Assembly (NCBI GenBank): GCA_000320545.1
Contig: ADNK01001585.1
Span: 1 to 53,959, forward strand
Length of the DNA: 53,959 nucleotides
Direction: 5' to 3'
Source: Bigelowiella natans CCMP2755
Taxonomy: Eukaryota > Cercozoa > Chlorarachniophyceae
Shown: positions 25,309-37,364 of the stretch, piece by piece
Layout of the letters: every line of letters begins with the position of its first letter
Position numbering within the stretch: position 1 is the stretch's first letter
Translations under genes and position numbers: made by a program
The notes under the pieces: model-generated
What the model saw: only the letters and a program-made list of their open reading frames with translations
Database searches by the model: none
Told to the model about the DNA's origin: nothing

Positions 25309-26953
25309 CGAGTCAACTCGGGATGACTAAACTTGAATGAAAAAGCAAAAAGTATGAGAACTGTGCAAAACTTCGGGTCATTGTAGTGGCCAACCTACTA
25401 GCGGAGAAATCTATCTGGCTAGCTAGGCTGTGACAGTTTGGAGAAAACAAAGATTTCATTTTCTCACATGCATTGGTGCAAGTGATGCCCCTTCTCCCCT
25501 GCCACGTCCATCATGGCATGGCATTCGCTTCACCGCAGTCTGACAGATGACTGGCATCTAGGCAAACCGATGTTAGTGCGCGTGCGCCACCGTGTCGTCT
25601 AGCCATGCTAGCACATGGCAAAGCTCGAATGAGTGTTCGCGTCCGAGCAGGATGATGACATTGACCTGTTCACAGCTCCGTCAAACCCGGTAACGACGGG
25701 GTTGTGAACAGTGCAGCGCTTTGCGACGCGCTTTGAAGCAGCAGGCAGTTGCAGTTGGTCAAAGAAAAGTCATCAGAACTTGTCCGATGGCCAAACCTCA
25801 AAAAATGACCGAAACATTGACCCAAATGTCCATTTTCAAGGCCTCAGTGAGCGCGCGAAGTGTGAAAATTCACACCCGTTGTGCAGAGGATGCACGCTGC
25901 GCGTTTGTTCTCCACCCCATTTTGAATGCTTTTGCGCGTGTGTTTGACAAAGTGTGACATGCACGAAAAATTTCAAAGAAATGCGAGCAAATCCAATGTC
26001 CATTGTTGTGTCCATTGCGTCACATGACGCGCTTGGTCGCGCAAAAAAGCTTCCAAATGCATGTTCTGGCGATTCGTTGCAGGTTTGACGGAGCTGTGTT
26101 CGTGACGACAGGCGAGCAGACAGCTCATCTTTGCGTTCGCACGTGCAAACTGAACCGAAAAGGAATGATCGCCAGAGCTTGCACAGTTTCAATGTCAAGA
26201 AACGCATCATCATCATCAATTTGTGTCGCACACGCACACACGGTGGACTGAATGAGTGCGGTGCAATGACGATGCAATCCAGCAACACCCTCGTTGCATG
26301 CTTCACGTGGAACGCCGACCCAAAAGCACTTCACATCGTCGCTCATTCATGTGGCAAATTCATGTTTGACCTGACGTGCCCACACGCACGTGCAGACCAA
26401 TGGGAGCGGCGGAGCAAGTTGTCGTTGGCACGCTGGACGGACACGATGCGATGTGCTGATGAGCGTGTCCCACTTCTGGACTTCCGTCTCCACTTCAAGC
26501 TGCAATGGTTTCAATTTCTCTGAATGATCAACGAACAATGAACAATGAACAAATCATTGATGCAAATCTGCATGTTCAAAAACCAAATGGGAGGCACAAG
26601 CGAATGCGTGCAGTGGCGCCTCAAGCAAAAAATGAAATCATTGCAAGGACCTGTCAGAAATCCGATCGGTGGTGTGAAAATCCACTCTCTGCTTGAAAGG
26701 CGCACGCGCTAAGAATGTGGCGAGCCTGTCCATGTCGCATGGAAGAATTTGATCGTATTTGCACCAGATTTCCCAAATTTGAAAGAAGCACCAGAATTTA
26801 CTTGATGCGACAAAGCCACCGCATGTACATTCCTAGGATTCCAGCATCTATGTCTTTCAGGACAGATGGCCTTCATTTTCCATTGCGGACAAAATCTTTG
26901 ACAGAGATTTGTGCTTCGTCTCCCCCCCCCCGCGTTTGAGATTGAACGAAACA
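25309..26953. repeat. Repeat-rich intergenic stretch with inverted repeat
   Basis: Between two plus-strand genes. It begins with CTAG-containing words (25410-25430, 25600-25615). A 17-base arm at 25671-25687 is found inverted and exact at 26082-26098. Near 26521-26577 a motif (clustered ATGAACAA units followed by CATTGAT and AAATCTGCATG) matches one inside the TIR element at about 7249-7300, so a related dispersed element may lie here. GC is higher than in neighbouring introns. I see no convincing gene. Confidence 0.55.
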
Positions 26954-29900
26954 ATGGCGCTCTTACCAAAGGTGGGATCAATTTGATGTGATTGTGTGGA
27001 TGCATATGTTTTTGTGCAATAATTTTGAGGAAAAGGTTTAAGCAGATAGTATTTTGATATTCTGTTGTGATGTGTGAATCTGCTTCGGCGGTGAATTTGT
27101 CCTGCTGGTTCAACACTAGTAGATTTCGACATAGCTTTATCTCATTGATTCCTAATACTTGAGAACGATGATAAATACAAAAGGGGATATATGATGACTT
27201 GAAGCAGCTACAGCAAAACGAACAATACATCAATGCTATCAAAGAACCGAAGGTGCAACGAGTCAACGAAGTTTAATTACTAACCATGGCCATTGTTATC
27301 AATAATTTCAGTCAAATCCAGCACCATCCATTAATGCCCCTGCTTGTAATAATACTTGATGGCGCCCTACAGATCGAAGTCAAGATGTGGGAAGATGCGC
27401 CTCGTTATTCGAAGTTGGAATCCCTGCAGAAGTATTTAGAAGAAAAGCGTCAGTTGGATTTCACCACCGTTTTTCACAAACCAACTGGGTTATGTCTTCG
27501 TTGACTGTTCATTTCAAGTGACAATATTTTAACATGAGCGAATATACTGCACCCCAGGTTCTACATGCTCAGATGCTTCTTGATAGCAAACTACGCTGTT
27601 GATAAAGTGCTTCTCTTTTAAATTGGTTGGTTAGTTGTTCTCAGCTAAATTGATAAATTTTGATGATAAGGCAATTTTTCTTTCGGATGTGGAGAAGTTT
27701 CGAAAAGTACGATTCGAGAGTGCTAGGAGGTGGAATGAAGCGCTTGACGTAACTCCCCCCCATGAAATTATCATGACTAATTCTAACTAGGCGTGTTGGA
27801 CGGGCAATTTATGAAAGATTCGTAAATGATGACTCAAAGTACTACAATGAAAGACTGTTGCAGAGTAGTATATATCATACTAAAGACGTTAAACTCTAAA
27901 TATGTCATATGTAATAAGGTACATCTTCCCGCAAGGGTCTAGCGTGTTCGATATTTTGAGCAGAATTGAGGACATTGAACAATTTCGGTAGCTAAGAAAA
28001 TATAGTATACAAGTCCTATTTAACCACAACATTCGTGCAGAATATGTGAAGGCAAGAAAGTTAGCAGAAAACCTGACACTGAAGATCTGGTGGGATCAAA
28101 TTTGTGTACCTGTGAGAAAATATTCAAGAAAGTTTGTTTCAGGGAAATTCATTATCCTATGGACTTATGAATAGCATTGGAGTCTTCGGTAAGAAATATT
28201 TTGATATTTTACTCGGGAAGCAAATTAAGATACCATTGTTGTCAAGGTGATTCTGTTGAGAAAGTTAAAGAAGCAGTCAACAATAATTGGTATGAAGCCA
28301 CAACCTTTGATGAGGTATTATTGAAGAATCAAACTATATTGTATTATGATTCTCACCATAACTACATGGGTAATTGTTAAGGTTTCCGAGGAAGTAAGAA
28401 AAGTGCTAAAGTTGGGGATGTTTCCTCGATTTAAGCGATCTGAATTCTACAAAAAGTTTTAGAACACAAAAAAAAATTAGAAATTTTCCCAACTAATGTT
28501 CTTTTGTCTAGGTACATCAGATGCTGCGCAGTCACAAGAGTCCCGACTGAGCCCGAGACAAAATGTATACACCACGTTTTCTTATGCACTTGCAACATTC
28601 TCGATAATCAGTATTTTAGTTGCAAAAGCGCGGGTAAGACTGGAAGATTTTGAGATGTTTCGAACTCTTGGGAGGGGTGGATTTGGCTCTGTGAAAGCCT
28701 GTAGGAAAAAGAACTCTGGATTTATGTATGCAATGAAGATAATTGATAAGAAAAGGGTAGTGTATGATATCATTCTCTGCCTTAGCAAAGGCGTATGATT
28801 TAATTTTCTATATAGGCAAAGATCAAGGGAGCAATCAATAACATCATCGCAGAAAGGAACGTACTCGTCCTGATAAACAACAGCCATTTCATTACAAATC
28901 TGAAATATACGCTCCAAGACGACACAAGCTTATACTTCATAATGGATTTGATGCTTGGAGGTTTTTATAAATAATTGGCATCAATATTTCCACTTTAATC
29001 TCTATTTACTAGGTGATCTCAAATTTCATCTGAGGCAAGTTGGTTATTTTGACAAAGAAAGGTAATTCGATCATATTTTCGGGACTCTGTAACCATCATG
29101 TGTGCACGTGTCTGAGTGTACGCGTGCGTGAGTGTGTGTTTGTATACTGTATACATGTATGAATTGACTAAATGTATCCTTTCTTATTAGGGCCAAGTTC
29201 TACGCTGCTCAGGTTACCTGATACATACCCTATTCTCACAGCCATAACTGTATATTTTCATATTTTCATAGGTTTTACTGGGTCTTGAGCATATTCACAG
29301 TTTCGGTGTGATATACAGAGACCTCAAGCTAGAAAATGGTGACAATGTTCCGGATATATTCGCAATATCATTGATATGTCGTTACAGTCTTGATAGATCA
29401 ACATGGAAATGCACGTCTTGCGGATATGGGACTAGCACTGCGAACGAATTCACCAATCCGTGGATATGCTGGAACACCTGGGTACAAAAATTCTGATATT
29501 AGTTAATGAGATCAAGAAATTAAAATTCAAATATATTGATTGTTTGTTTTGGAAATACAGATATATGGCCCCCGAAATGCTTATTGGGAGGAAATACACA
29601 AACACTGTAGATATTTTTAGTTTTGGAGTACTACTGTTTCGAATGATTTGTGGTTCCAAGCCATTCAAAGGGTACTTAGTTTATAATTTACGAAAATACG
29701 TAAGGTGATTTTATTGCTCCATAATTCATTATCTTCTCAATAGGGGTTCGGAGAAGACTTTGAACGAAGCTGTGAAGTGAATTATTATTTGATTCGATGA
29801 TCCGCATAATCTTATTTGTTGTCTATGCGCAAGGTGCTACATCGTTCGCCTAGATTTGTTCAGAATTTCTTCGGAAAGGATTCAAAGCATCTTTTGCGGG

Positions 29901-30676
29901 TATCCATGTATTTTAGATTCCGCTTGATTCGTTTAACCTATGAGCGTGGGCAGGCTCTATTAGCGAAGGATCCTGCTGTACGCATAGGTTGTGGAGGAGT
30001 GGAGGGAGTAAGAAAGGTGTTTGATAAGTACAGCAACCGTTCCCAGGAAAACTGAATAAAATTTAATAGAACCTTGGAAGCAAGATGTTGAAACAACCTA
30101 TTAAAGATCATCCATATTTCGACAGGTATCGGAAACACATTGAGTTATCAATATTATCAATCCATAAAGAACAAACTATAATGCTAATTATATCAAACTA
30201 CATTTGATGCTTTTGGTGTGTCTTCTTGGCAGTGTCGATTGGGGACTACTGGAAGAGGGGTGAAATCCAAGTTGAATACAGCGACATTGGTTATATCTAA
30301 ACGATTAAAACGCTTTAGGTACATTGATGCCCCATTTGTTCCCGACATTCGTATCCATGCTCCGTCAGCGAGCCACATTGGAGATTTCAACAAGAACGAC
30401 ACTAAGGGGGTTAAATTAGGTAACTATACTCCAGTCCTAAATTCTCTGGTATGAAAGGTTTAATGTAATCAATTCCTGTATTAGACCATAGAGATCAACA
30501 GAAATTCGCAGAATTTAATTACATCAACGAACGAGGCCTTGAAGATGAATTGAAAATGGTAGTACGAATTTGGTTTTTAGGAAATGGTTCAAAAACAGAG
30601 TATAAAAATTCAGGTTCTCGCAAAATATGATGAAAATGCAAATTTTGAGAAGTATGCACTTGATCCCAGGTTTTAA
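26954..30676 (+). CDS. GRK-type protein kinase (RGS-homology + AGC kinase)
   Basis: Twenty-five exons agree in phase: 26954-26971, 27184-27270, 27373-27488, 27558-27606, 27671-27729, 27791-27864, 27936-27987, 28041-28089, 28143-28188, 28247-28369, 28512-28756, 28816-28960, 29013-29061, 29191-29212, 29272-29338, 29388-29481, 29561-29671, 29744-29771, 29834-29899, 29954-30016, 30085-30125, 30233-30259, 30319-30419, 30485-30558 and 30614-30676. That gives 622 residues. G-protein-coupled receptor kinases phosphorylate active receptors and have this order: RH domain halves around an AGC kinase. Residues about 40-220 show RH features (LQKYLEEKRQLDFTTVF, ATTFDEVL). The kinase has LGRGGFG (277-283), Lys300, YRDLK (Asp395), ADMG in place of DFG (413-415) and APE. 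The GRK C-tail pattern follows (DAPFVPD, DTKGVKLDHRDQQKF). There is no PH domain or lipidation motif. The RH exons are less certain than the kinase exons. Confidence 0.85.
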
Positions 30677-31990
30677 AATTGAATGGTTTGTTAATCGTTT
30701 TAAAACTTTTCTTGAATGATTAATTTATGGACAGTTAGTTCATTTATATTTGTTGATTTTAATCAGCCGGTTAACTGAGTTTTCAACATCGCGAAGACTT
30801 ACAATTAGAGACGCTCAGAAAATGTGCTGCAAGATGGCATGACCTTAGCTTATATCATATTTAATGCATACCAATTGTGTAGTTGTGTACAATGACAGCA
30901 ACTGGGTATATCCCCAAAACATAAAAGTCTAGAAATGTCCATAAAATAAACTAAGTCTAGAAGTGCTATGCTGAATAATTGTGAATAAAGTATTGAAGCT
31001 CATCATATTTTTTCGTCGCCACGCCGTTTAGCCGTATGAGCATCCAATTGACATCTCTATGTCTTGCAATAAACATCTTCAACGTAACTCTTTTGTGAAG
31101 CTCTGATACTAGAACAGTCTAGAGTTAGAAACATAGCGATGTGCAAACTGACACTAAATGCCTAGATAGCTAGCTAGCTAGCTAGCAAGATGTGCTGGTG
31201 GACACAAGACCATCTAGACTGTAGATGACTGCGCACGCTTGTCTCTAGCTAGCTAGCTAGCATCTAAACATCCAACATCCAGACATGCAGTTTTAGCGTC
31301 AACTAGTCAATTTAGCAATGCTAGAATGCGCCATGCTAGCATGATTTGCACAACACTAATGGACTAGAACAGCTTGACAGCTAGACAAGCGGATTCATCG
31401 TTGTTGAATTGCATCTCACATGAGGACATTTCACACGCCTAGCTAGCTAGACGTCTAGATGTTCTCTAGCTAGCTGGTCAAGTGGAGCTCATAAAATTTG
31501 CAGTAACTCAACATCAGCGTTGCATCAAGGTAGACGGCTTGACATTCAGCGCGCAACAGATTTCATGCGCTAGTGCGGCAAATTGACACAATCTAATAGT
31601 ACCCCCAACAGCTGCACATAGCGACACGATTTGAACACTAGAATCTAGAGAATGAGATGGACGGTCGCACTCATTCTCATCTTTATCTAGTGATTAGAGC
31701 TATTTGAATAGGTCCACTATGTGAATCGGCTACTTCCTGGTTTGTGTCTTATCAAAAAAGATTTCACTTCGCTCCAATGATCCTAATAGAGTAAGAGGCC
31801 ATTTATAGGTCGGCGGATTCGGTAGGAACGCCATTGCATAAAATGCAACATGTCAAGGTGTTTCCATAAATAGGCGCAAACAACACAAACACCTATCAGC
31901 ATGTGCATTACGTGCAAATATAACAATTGATCCACCGTTAATACAAAACCGAATAAACCAAGTTAGCGATTGAATATCCTCCGTTTACTA
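30677..31990. repeat. Convergent 3'-3' gap with CTAG/GCTAGC island
   Basis: Spacer between the 3' ends of the GRK-type gene and the hydroquinone reductase. The centre (31140-31560) is built of CTAG, GCTAGC and CATGCTAGCATG-type words; I count about ten GCTAGC. The flanks are AT-rich 3' sequence. No gene seen. Confidence 0.75.
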
Positions 31991-32273
31991 CTACCGCGCA
32001 CCTCTGTTGGGATCTTTGCGCCCTAGCCCCATCGACTCCTCGATTGACGGACTTCGTGGAATGATGCCCGACGGATTCAGGGGGAACAAATTGGTAAAGT
32101 ATGAAGACTTTGCTCGTTCTGAAAACGCATAGATTTAGCGACTGGATGCAGTAGACTACATTTTAACGAGAAAAAGAAAAAAAAAAAAGGAAGGAGGGGG
32201 GGGAGAGAGAAAGAGAGGGAAAGAGAGAGAAAGAGGGAGAAAGAGAGAGAAAGAGAGAGAAAGAGAGAGAAAG

Positions 32274-32334
<61 letters not shown>

Positions 32335-33570
32335 AAGAGAGAACAGAAAAAAAAATCGGTAATAAATATCTTGATGTTTGATATTCTTATTAATCGCATC
32401 ATTTAGCTAGTCAACCAAGGTCTAGCGTCTCTTTAACGCCAGGAATCATGTACATGTCCTGCAACCAGCCCTAGCAACAAGCATCGAACGAACATCCACT
32501 GGTAAGAGGAAGAATAATATAGACGGCAGTGGTGGTGGCGGTGTCGATTGAAAAGGAGGATGAAAATAGTAATGAAAGCTAATATATGTGTTTCCACAGG
32601 TGCCTACGTATTCATATGTATATTGAAAATAAAATGAGAAAGTATCTTTTTCCAGCTATTCTGTTTTCCTGGTCCTTGCCCCCCCCCCTTTTATTATTTT
32701 TGTTTACGATAGACGCCAGCATCCACCTTGAGATTGGGAAGGTTTTCTATCCTTCGGTTTGTGCATTTAAAGAAAGGGAAATACACAGAGTCGAATCTCG
32801 CCACGGTCGGCAGAAGACGCAGATCGCTCTCTGTTATCTACGCAACACCCATCGTCGTTCTGTCACTATCTCAATTTTGAAGAACATAATCTACACTATT
32901 TCATCGGTTCCACACTTTATATTTTACAATCGTCACATACGACTAGGAGTTTGTGGTTGCAGCAGCCTTTTCGACTTTAGACCTGGTTGATATAAGACTC
33001 TCGCTTGTAAGGGGGGGGAAGGGGAAGGAGTACCTTTTCGCCTAAGAGAAATCGTGATTTGGAAAGCATTCCCTCCACTCGATCCAGGCTCTGCAATGCA
33101 TTGCAAATATCGAAGAAATACGCGCACATCACAGTGAGATGAATGAGTAATTCAATCCTCTCTAATGTAATCCTCTCTCATGTACTCGCACTTTTTGCAT
33201 CTAAAAACCTTCCTTTCCTTCCGCTTTACCGTCTCCTCTAATCTCTCTTCCACTATAATTTCTCGATATTTCTATTTATTATGGTGTCGTACTTATAATT
33301 ATATTTGACCTATGTACTATTCCGGTGGTAATTCCTCACTCCCAAGTACGTTTACCTTTGTAACATCGTCCATAGCTCGATCATATGCGGATTGACTTGT
33401 AGCGAATCCGCATCGATAAACCTTTTCGTGGCATCATAATCATAACCATCATCATCATCATCATCACCTTTATATCATTATTCAGCTGCTACTAGTGGCC
33501 AGCATCGATTTTACTGCAGTTTATAGTTATTCATCAACACTGTGTTAGCATGCAAATACACACACACACA

Positions 33571-33611
<41 letters not shown>

Positions 33612-34417
33612 TGAGGGAGATGACCCCGTTGTTGATTCCTGAGTATATCCACCTGTTTGCCTACATATCATTCACACGTAAGACACCCTGAGTCTACCCT
33701 AAAAAGGGGGCGAGGGGGAGCGCTGTGTACAGCAAAGGGCTATCGAAAGAACTGCATTGGAAGCCATGCTGACGGGAGGGGGGGAGGGGGCTCTTTTCCT
33801 CTAAATCATGCTTTTACATTCACCGCGTCTATATCAGCCTGAAGATGCGGAGGATAAAGATCTACATTAAAACTGTTTTTGCTATCATCGTTTCGGTGTT
33901 CCTGCCCAGCTGTGGACTCCTCGAAATCTACTTCGTTGAGCATGCGAACAAGATCCTGAGAATGAAAAGCAGAAGGTGTGTTTAGGCAGAGCTGTGTTTT
34001 TACACGCAATGAAAGACTCTCTGAAGGGGGGGGGTTGGGCCATACGACGCATAGTCCTGTACAGTTCATCAATTTATAAATCAAACAGTCGTATCGGTGA
34101 GAGATCCTCTCTTCAGCCGTTTTCGTGTTTCCCTCCTCACTTCTCTCCTCTCCTCCTCCCCCGTCAATAATTCTCATTGTGCTCTACTAGTCCACTTAAG
34201 CACCTCGCTCTCGTTTGACACAATGGTTCCAGTCTCCTTATCTATGCAGAAATCATTGAAAGCAGGGGGGTTTGGTGGTATTTCGTACATAATTGGTTTG
34301 TGGGAGCGATGCTAGCGAGATGTCGCTTTCTGCTGCCCCCCCCCCTCCCCACCTCCTCTCCCTCCCTCCGATTTGTGGAGGAGTATACTTTTGCAAATCG
34401 CCAATGCTTGATATCAT

Positions 34418-34453
<36 letters not shown>

Positions 34454-34964
34454 ATCAAAGCACTCGCTTCGGTTTGGGCGGTGTATTTATCTCTGTAGAG
34501 GCAAGAACCGATAAGTAAAGGAGCTGTGCATCGGCCCGTATACCCAGGAGAACATCTCTACAAAAACAGCAGAGTGTTGTTTGTAGTAGTTAAAAGCCTT
34601 TTCTTTGTCATTTTCCTAAACCACTCTTCCCTCCCCTATCCCTCCCCCCCCCCACACATCATGCACTGCATGCTACTAATGGCACTAAATGATGCAGCTG
34701 CCTTGAGTGCGGCATGGCTCGCAACCAAAGCGTGGGCATGATGAAAGCACTCCGCGAACGAAGGATATTTTTAATGATATTGGACGATGGTAAAAGCCCA
34801 GCTGCGCGCGCATGCGCAAATGGCCGCCTACTACCTCATACAATGCCCTTAAATCGTATGATCCGAAAAGCGGATCTTTCTGGTCGTCCCTTTCAGTGCC
34901 AAAGACCCATCCTCCCCGAGACGCCTATTTATTGGCGACAGACATGCGAAAAACTGTAATCAGC

Positions 34965-35008
<44 letters not shown>

Positions 35009-35099
35009 AATATTGATAATGTTTATTATTATTGTAGCCCTTTCTGCTGAATAATACGGTGCAGCCAGTTGATTAACACATCACCCCCCCCTCCCCCCA

Positions 35100-35138
<39 letters not shown>

Positions 35139-35245
35139 TACATTTATATGTATTATATTCCTAATCACAGGACCTTTGTGGGGTCGTCTACAAGTTCGGT
35201 ATGAGGGAGTTGCGCCATCGATATGTTTCTGAGTAGTGTAGATGA

Positions 35246-35278
<33 letters not shown>

Positions 35279-35340
35279 GGTATATGGGGGGGGAACCAGA
35301 AGCCCCGTCATTATGAAAAACGATTTATATAATTTTAATC

Positions 35341-35380
<40 letters not shown>

Positions 35381-36815
35381 ATTCATCTTGACGATTAGAA
35401 CAACAACGCCGATTATCTTTCAATGAGACCTCAATTCAAGTAGACTAGTAGCCAAGTGGAGACACCAGCTTCTTTCTCATATCTGTTACTACAACCCTGC
35501 CCTCCCCCCACCCCCCCCCCCCTCCCACACACCGCAGTAAGCCCTTACCGAAAGACTTTAGCAAGGAGAACTCGATGGCACCATGGGCATGCATTCCCAA
35601 CATACCTTCATATATACCATTCGGTTAGTTGCGGCGAGGTTGGTACTTTACGCGACAGATGATAGTACTTAAAAAGCTTAAACAGCATGTGCATTGGCGG
35701 CTGTCCTTGAATGTGTCATCATAACTATATCCATAGGCGAGATCGTAGTAGTAGGGATAACAGTGCAAATTACAGTTGATATCTGCCAGGAACTGCTGGA
35801 TGCTCAGAAGTCCCCAGCTTTCCTTGGAACCCATAAGTAGGCCTGTAGAGGATTATTTGTCTTTTGACTCGAGGAGGCTAGTCTTCATATTACAACACGA
35901 TTCGACGATTCACATCCACACCCCGTGCGGTGCAAACGGCAAGAACGAATATACCTGACATAGTCCCCTGACTTTGATTGCTGCGAACATATGAGTACAA
36001 GAATCTTTGTTAATTACAGTAAGATGGTGAAGGAGAAAGGGGGTTAAGATAGTTGTGGCAGCAGCGCTCATATAGCTACAGTTGCAGCTTCTTATATCCA
36101 CAATTACCGGAGCCAACTCGCTGACCATAATCTTCCACGCCTCTCTCCAACCTTTCGTCGGGAGGATTAGTTATCAATAGAGTAAGTATCTTCGAGGGTG
36201 TACACAACGGTTCTTATCTATGCCTCATTCTTCCCAATTGCCCATTTCTTCTTCATTCGATTATCCTCGTTTTTCCATACTCATTGTCATACATGCCATA
36301 TTTTTTCCTTTCTTTCAGCTACACAGGACAGGGGGGAAGGGGGGAGGGGGGCAAGTAGAGAGGAGAATACTGACTTCGACTCCTGACCTGTTTTGGCTGT
36401 CTGGACGAGGAGAGGCTGAGGCAATAGGCCCTTTGATAATAACAATAGTCCACATTATCGATACTCACTGCACAACAAGAAACCATCGAGTGAGCAGTTT
36501 TTGTTAAACTACCCCTCTTCCAGCCCACTCCAAAATCCGAAGTCCTCCATTGTCACCGCTGGTGGGGGTGTTGCTTTTCGGCGGTGATGAAAACACGGCG
36601 CAGAGGGGACGCGATGGGACACGCCTCTGTGCCCATCCTCGCCGAACGCTGCCGAGTTTAATATGTGAGCCCCTGCGTGGGAGGAAATCAGGATTGCATG
36701 CAATACATGCTTCTTGGAAAATCAACCTTCGAAGAATCGAGGGAGAGTACGTTGTAGCGGATATGATGAAAGCGACAATGGCTAGGAACACCATGGCCAT
36801 CGTCGTAGTCCTCAT
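31991..36815 (-). CDS. Glutathionyl-hydroquinone reductase (Xi-class GST, ECM4 type)
   Basis: Sixteen exons join in phase: 36815-36513, 36430-36388, 36151-36108, 35980-35955, 35842-35774, 35605-35549, 35228-35174, 34924-34835, 34311-34204, 33955-33824, 33660-33625, 33421-33356, 33090-33034, 32837-32727, 32470-32416 and 32118-31991. The total of 1380 nt gives 459 residues. The family reduces glutathionyl-(hydro)quinones using a catalytic Cys. Seen: GRYQLYVGNACPWCHRV with Cys168, SRGGWVF, DPLFGSYDLRALYE, TGTIVSNESEDLVRMLN, NVDLYPPHLQADIDA, INNGVYRCGFATSQ, RFLLGEK, ITESDLRLLPTVARFD and LNPSGIIPRSP. Most relatives have CPWA; here it is CPWC. About 100 extra N-terminal residues begin with a signal-like core (MAMVFLAIVAFIISATTY) followed by basic, Ser/Pro-rich sequence, suggesting secretory or secondary-plastid targeting. 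Introns carry many microsatellites. The start exon joins are less certain than the rest. Confidence 0.9.
32172..32341. repeat. GA-rich array (GAAAGAGA)n in an intron
   Basis: About 170 bases of GAAAGAGA and GA units in the last intron of the hydroquinone reductase gene (pyrimidine-rich on the transcribed sense strand). Confidence 0.9.
34972..35373. repeat. Cluster of four microsatellites in hydroquinone reductase introns
   Basis: (TA)n at 34972-35003 and (CA)n at 35099-35131 lie in one intron. (GAT)n at 35244-35278 and (TA)n at 35345-35373 lie in the next. Other intronic tracts of the same gene are (CA)n(GA)n at 33557-33608 and (TC)n at 34421-34451. Confidence 0.85.
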
Positions 36816-37364
36816 CGAAACGGGAAAGGCCTCCCGACGACCGACGTGCTTCCGGGGAGGAGACGATCCACTTTCAAATTAATCCCAAGGTGTGATATTT
36901 GTGGAAATTAATTATCCATTCCATACTATAAAATTGAACCTAAACTTGTCGCAAATAAATACTATGTCTCCTTTTCAGAATCTCAATTTACGAAATTATG
37001 CCTCGTACTTTGAATAAATAACTTGCAGTTAGTATCGGCCGTATCCCGTCGAACTTTCTGAATCCAATAAATAAGGGTGAAATATATAAAGCGACAACCT
37101 ATTTTCACGGGGCAAGAACTAAAAGCAGGTTCCATTTTTTTTTAAATGTTTTCGGATGTGCTTCGCTTCGAGCTCGCTCGTGGAATTGAGGGGGAGGTAG
37201 CGAGATTTGGAATCAGTAAAAACATGATAATTAAGTATAGCGACAACAAAAACTAACCGATTCTATGAAATAATGGCCTTTGTCGCTGTCGTCACGACTT
37301 CATTTTGCCTCCCCTTCCACTCTTTCTCAATAAGTAGCAGCGACGTGTTAGGCGCGTTCCATTA
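36816..37364. promoter_or_regulatory. Divergent promoter region, hydroquinone reductase / coiled-coil gene
   Basis: A 549-base gap between two start codons on opposite strands. Moderately AT-rich, with no CTAG island and no long microsatellite. No recognised factor site. Confidence 0.45.

Noticed and set aside
26709-27266. 185-codon minus-strand frame as a gene
   Set aside because: It lies opposite the first two exons of the phased GRK-type gene and has no domain or exon support.
32586-32990. Plus-strand open frame as a gene
   Set aside because: It overlaps the opposite-strand exon 32837-32727 of the hydroquinone reductase, which is supported by family motifs.
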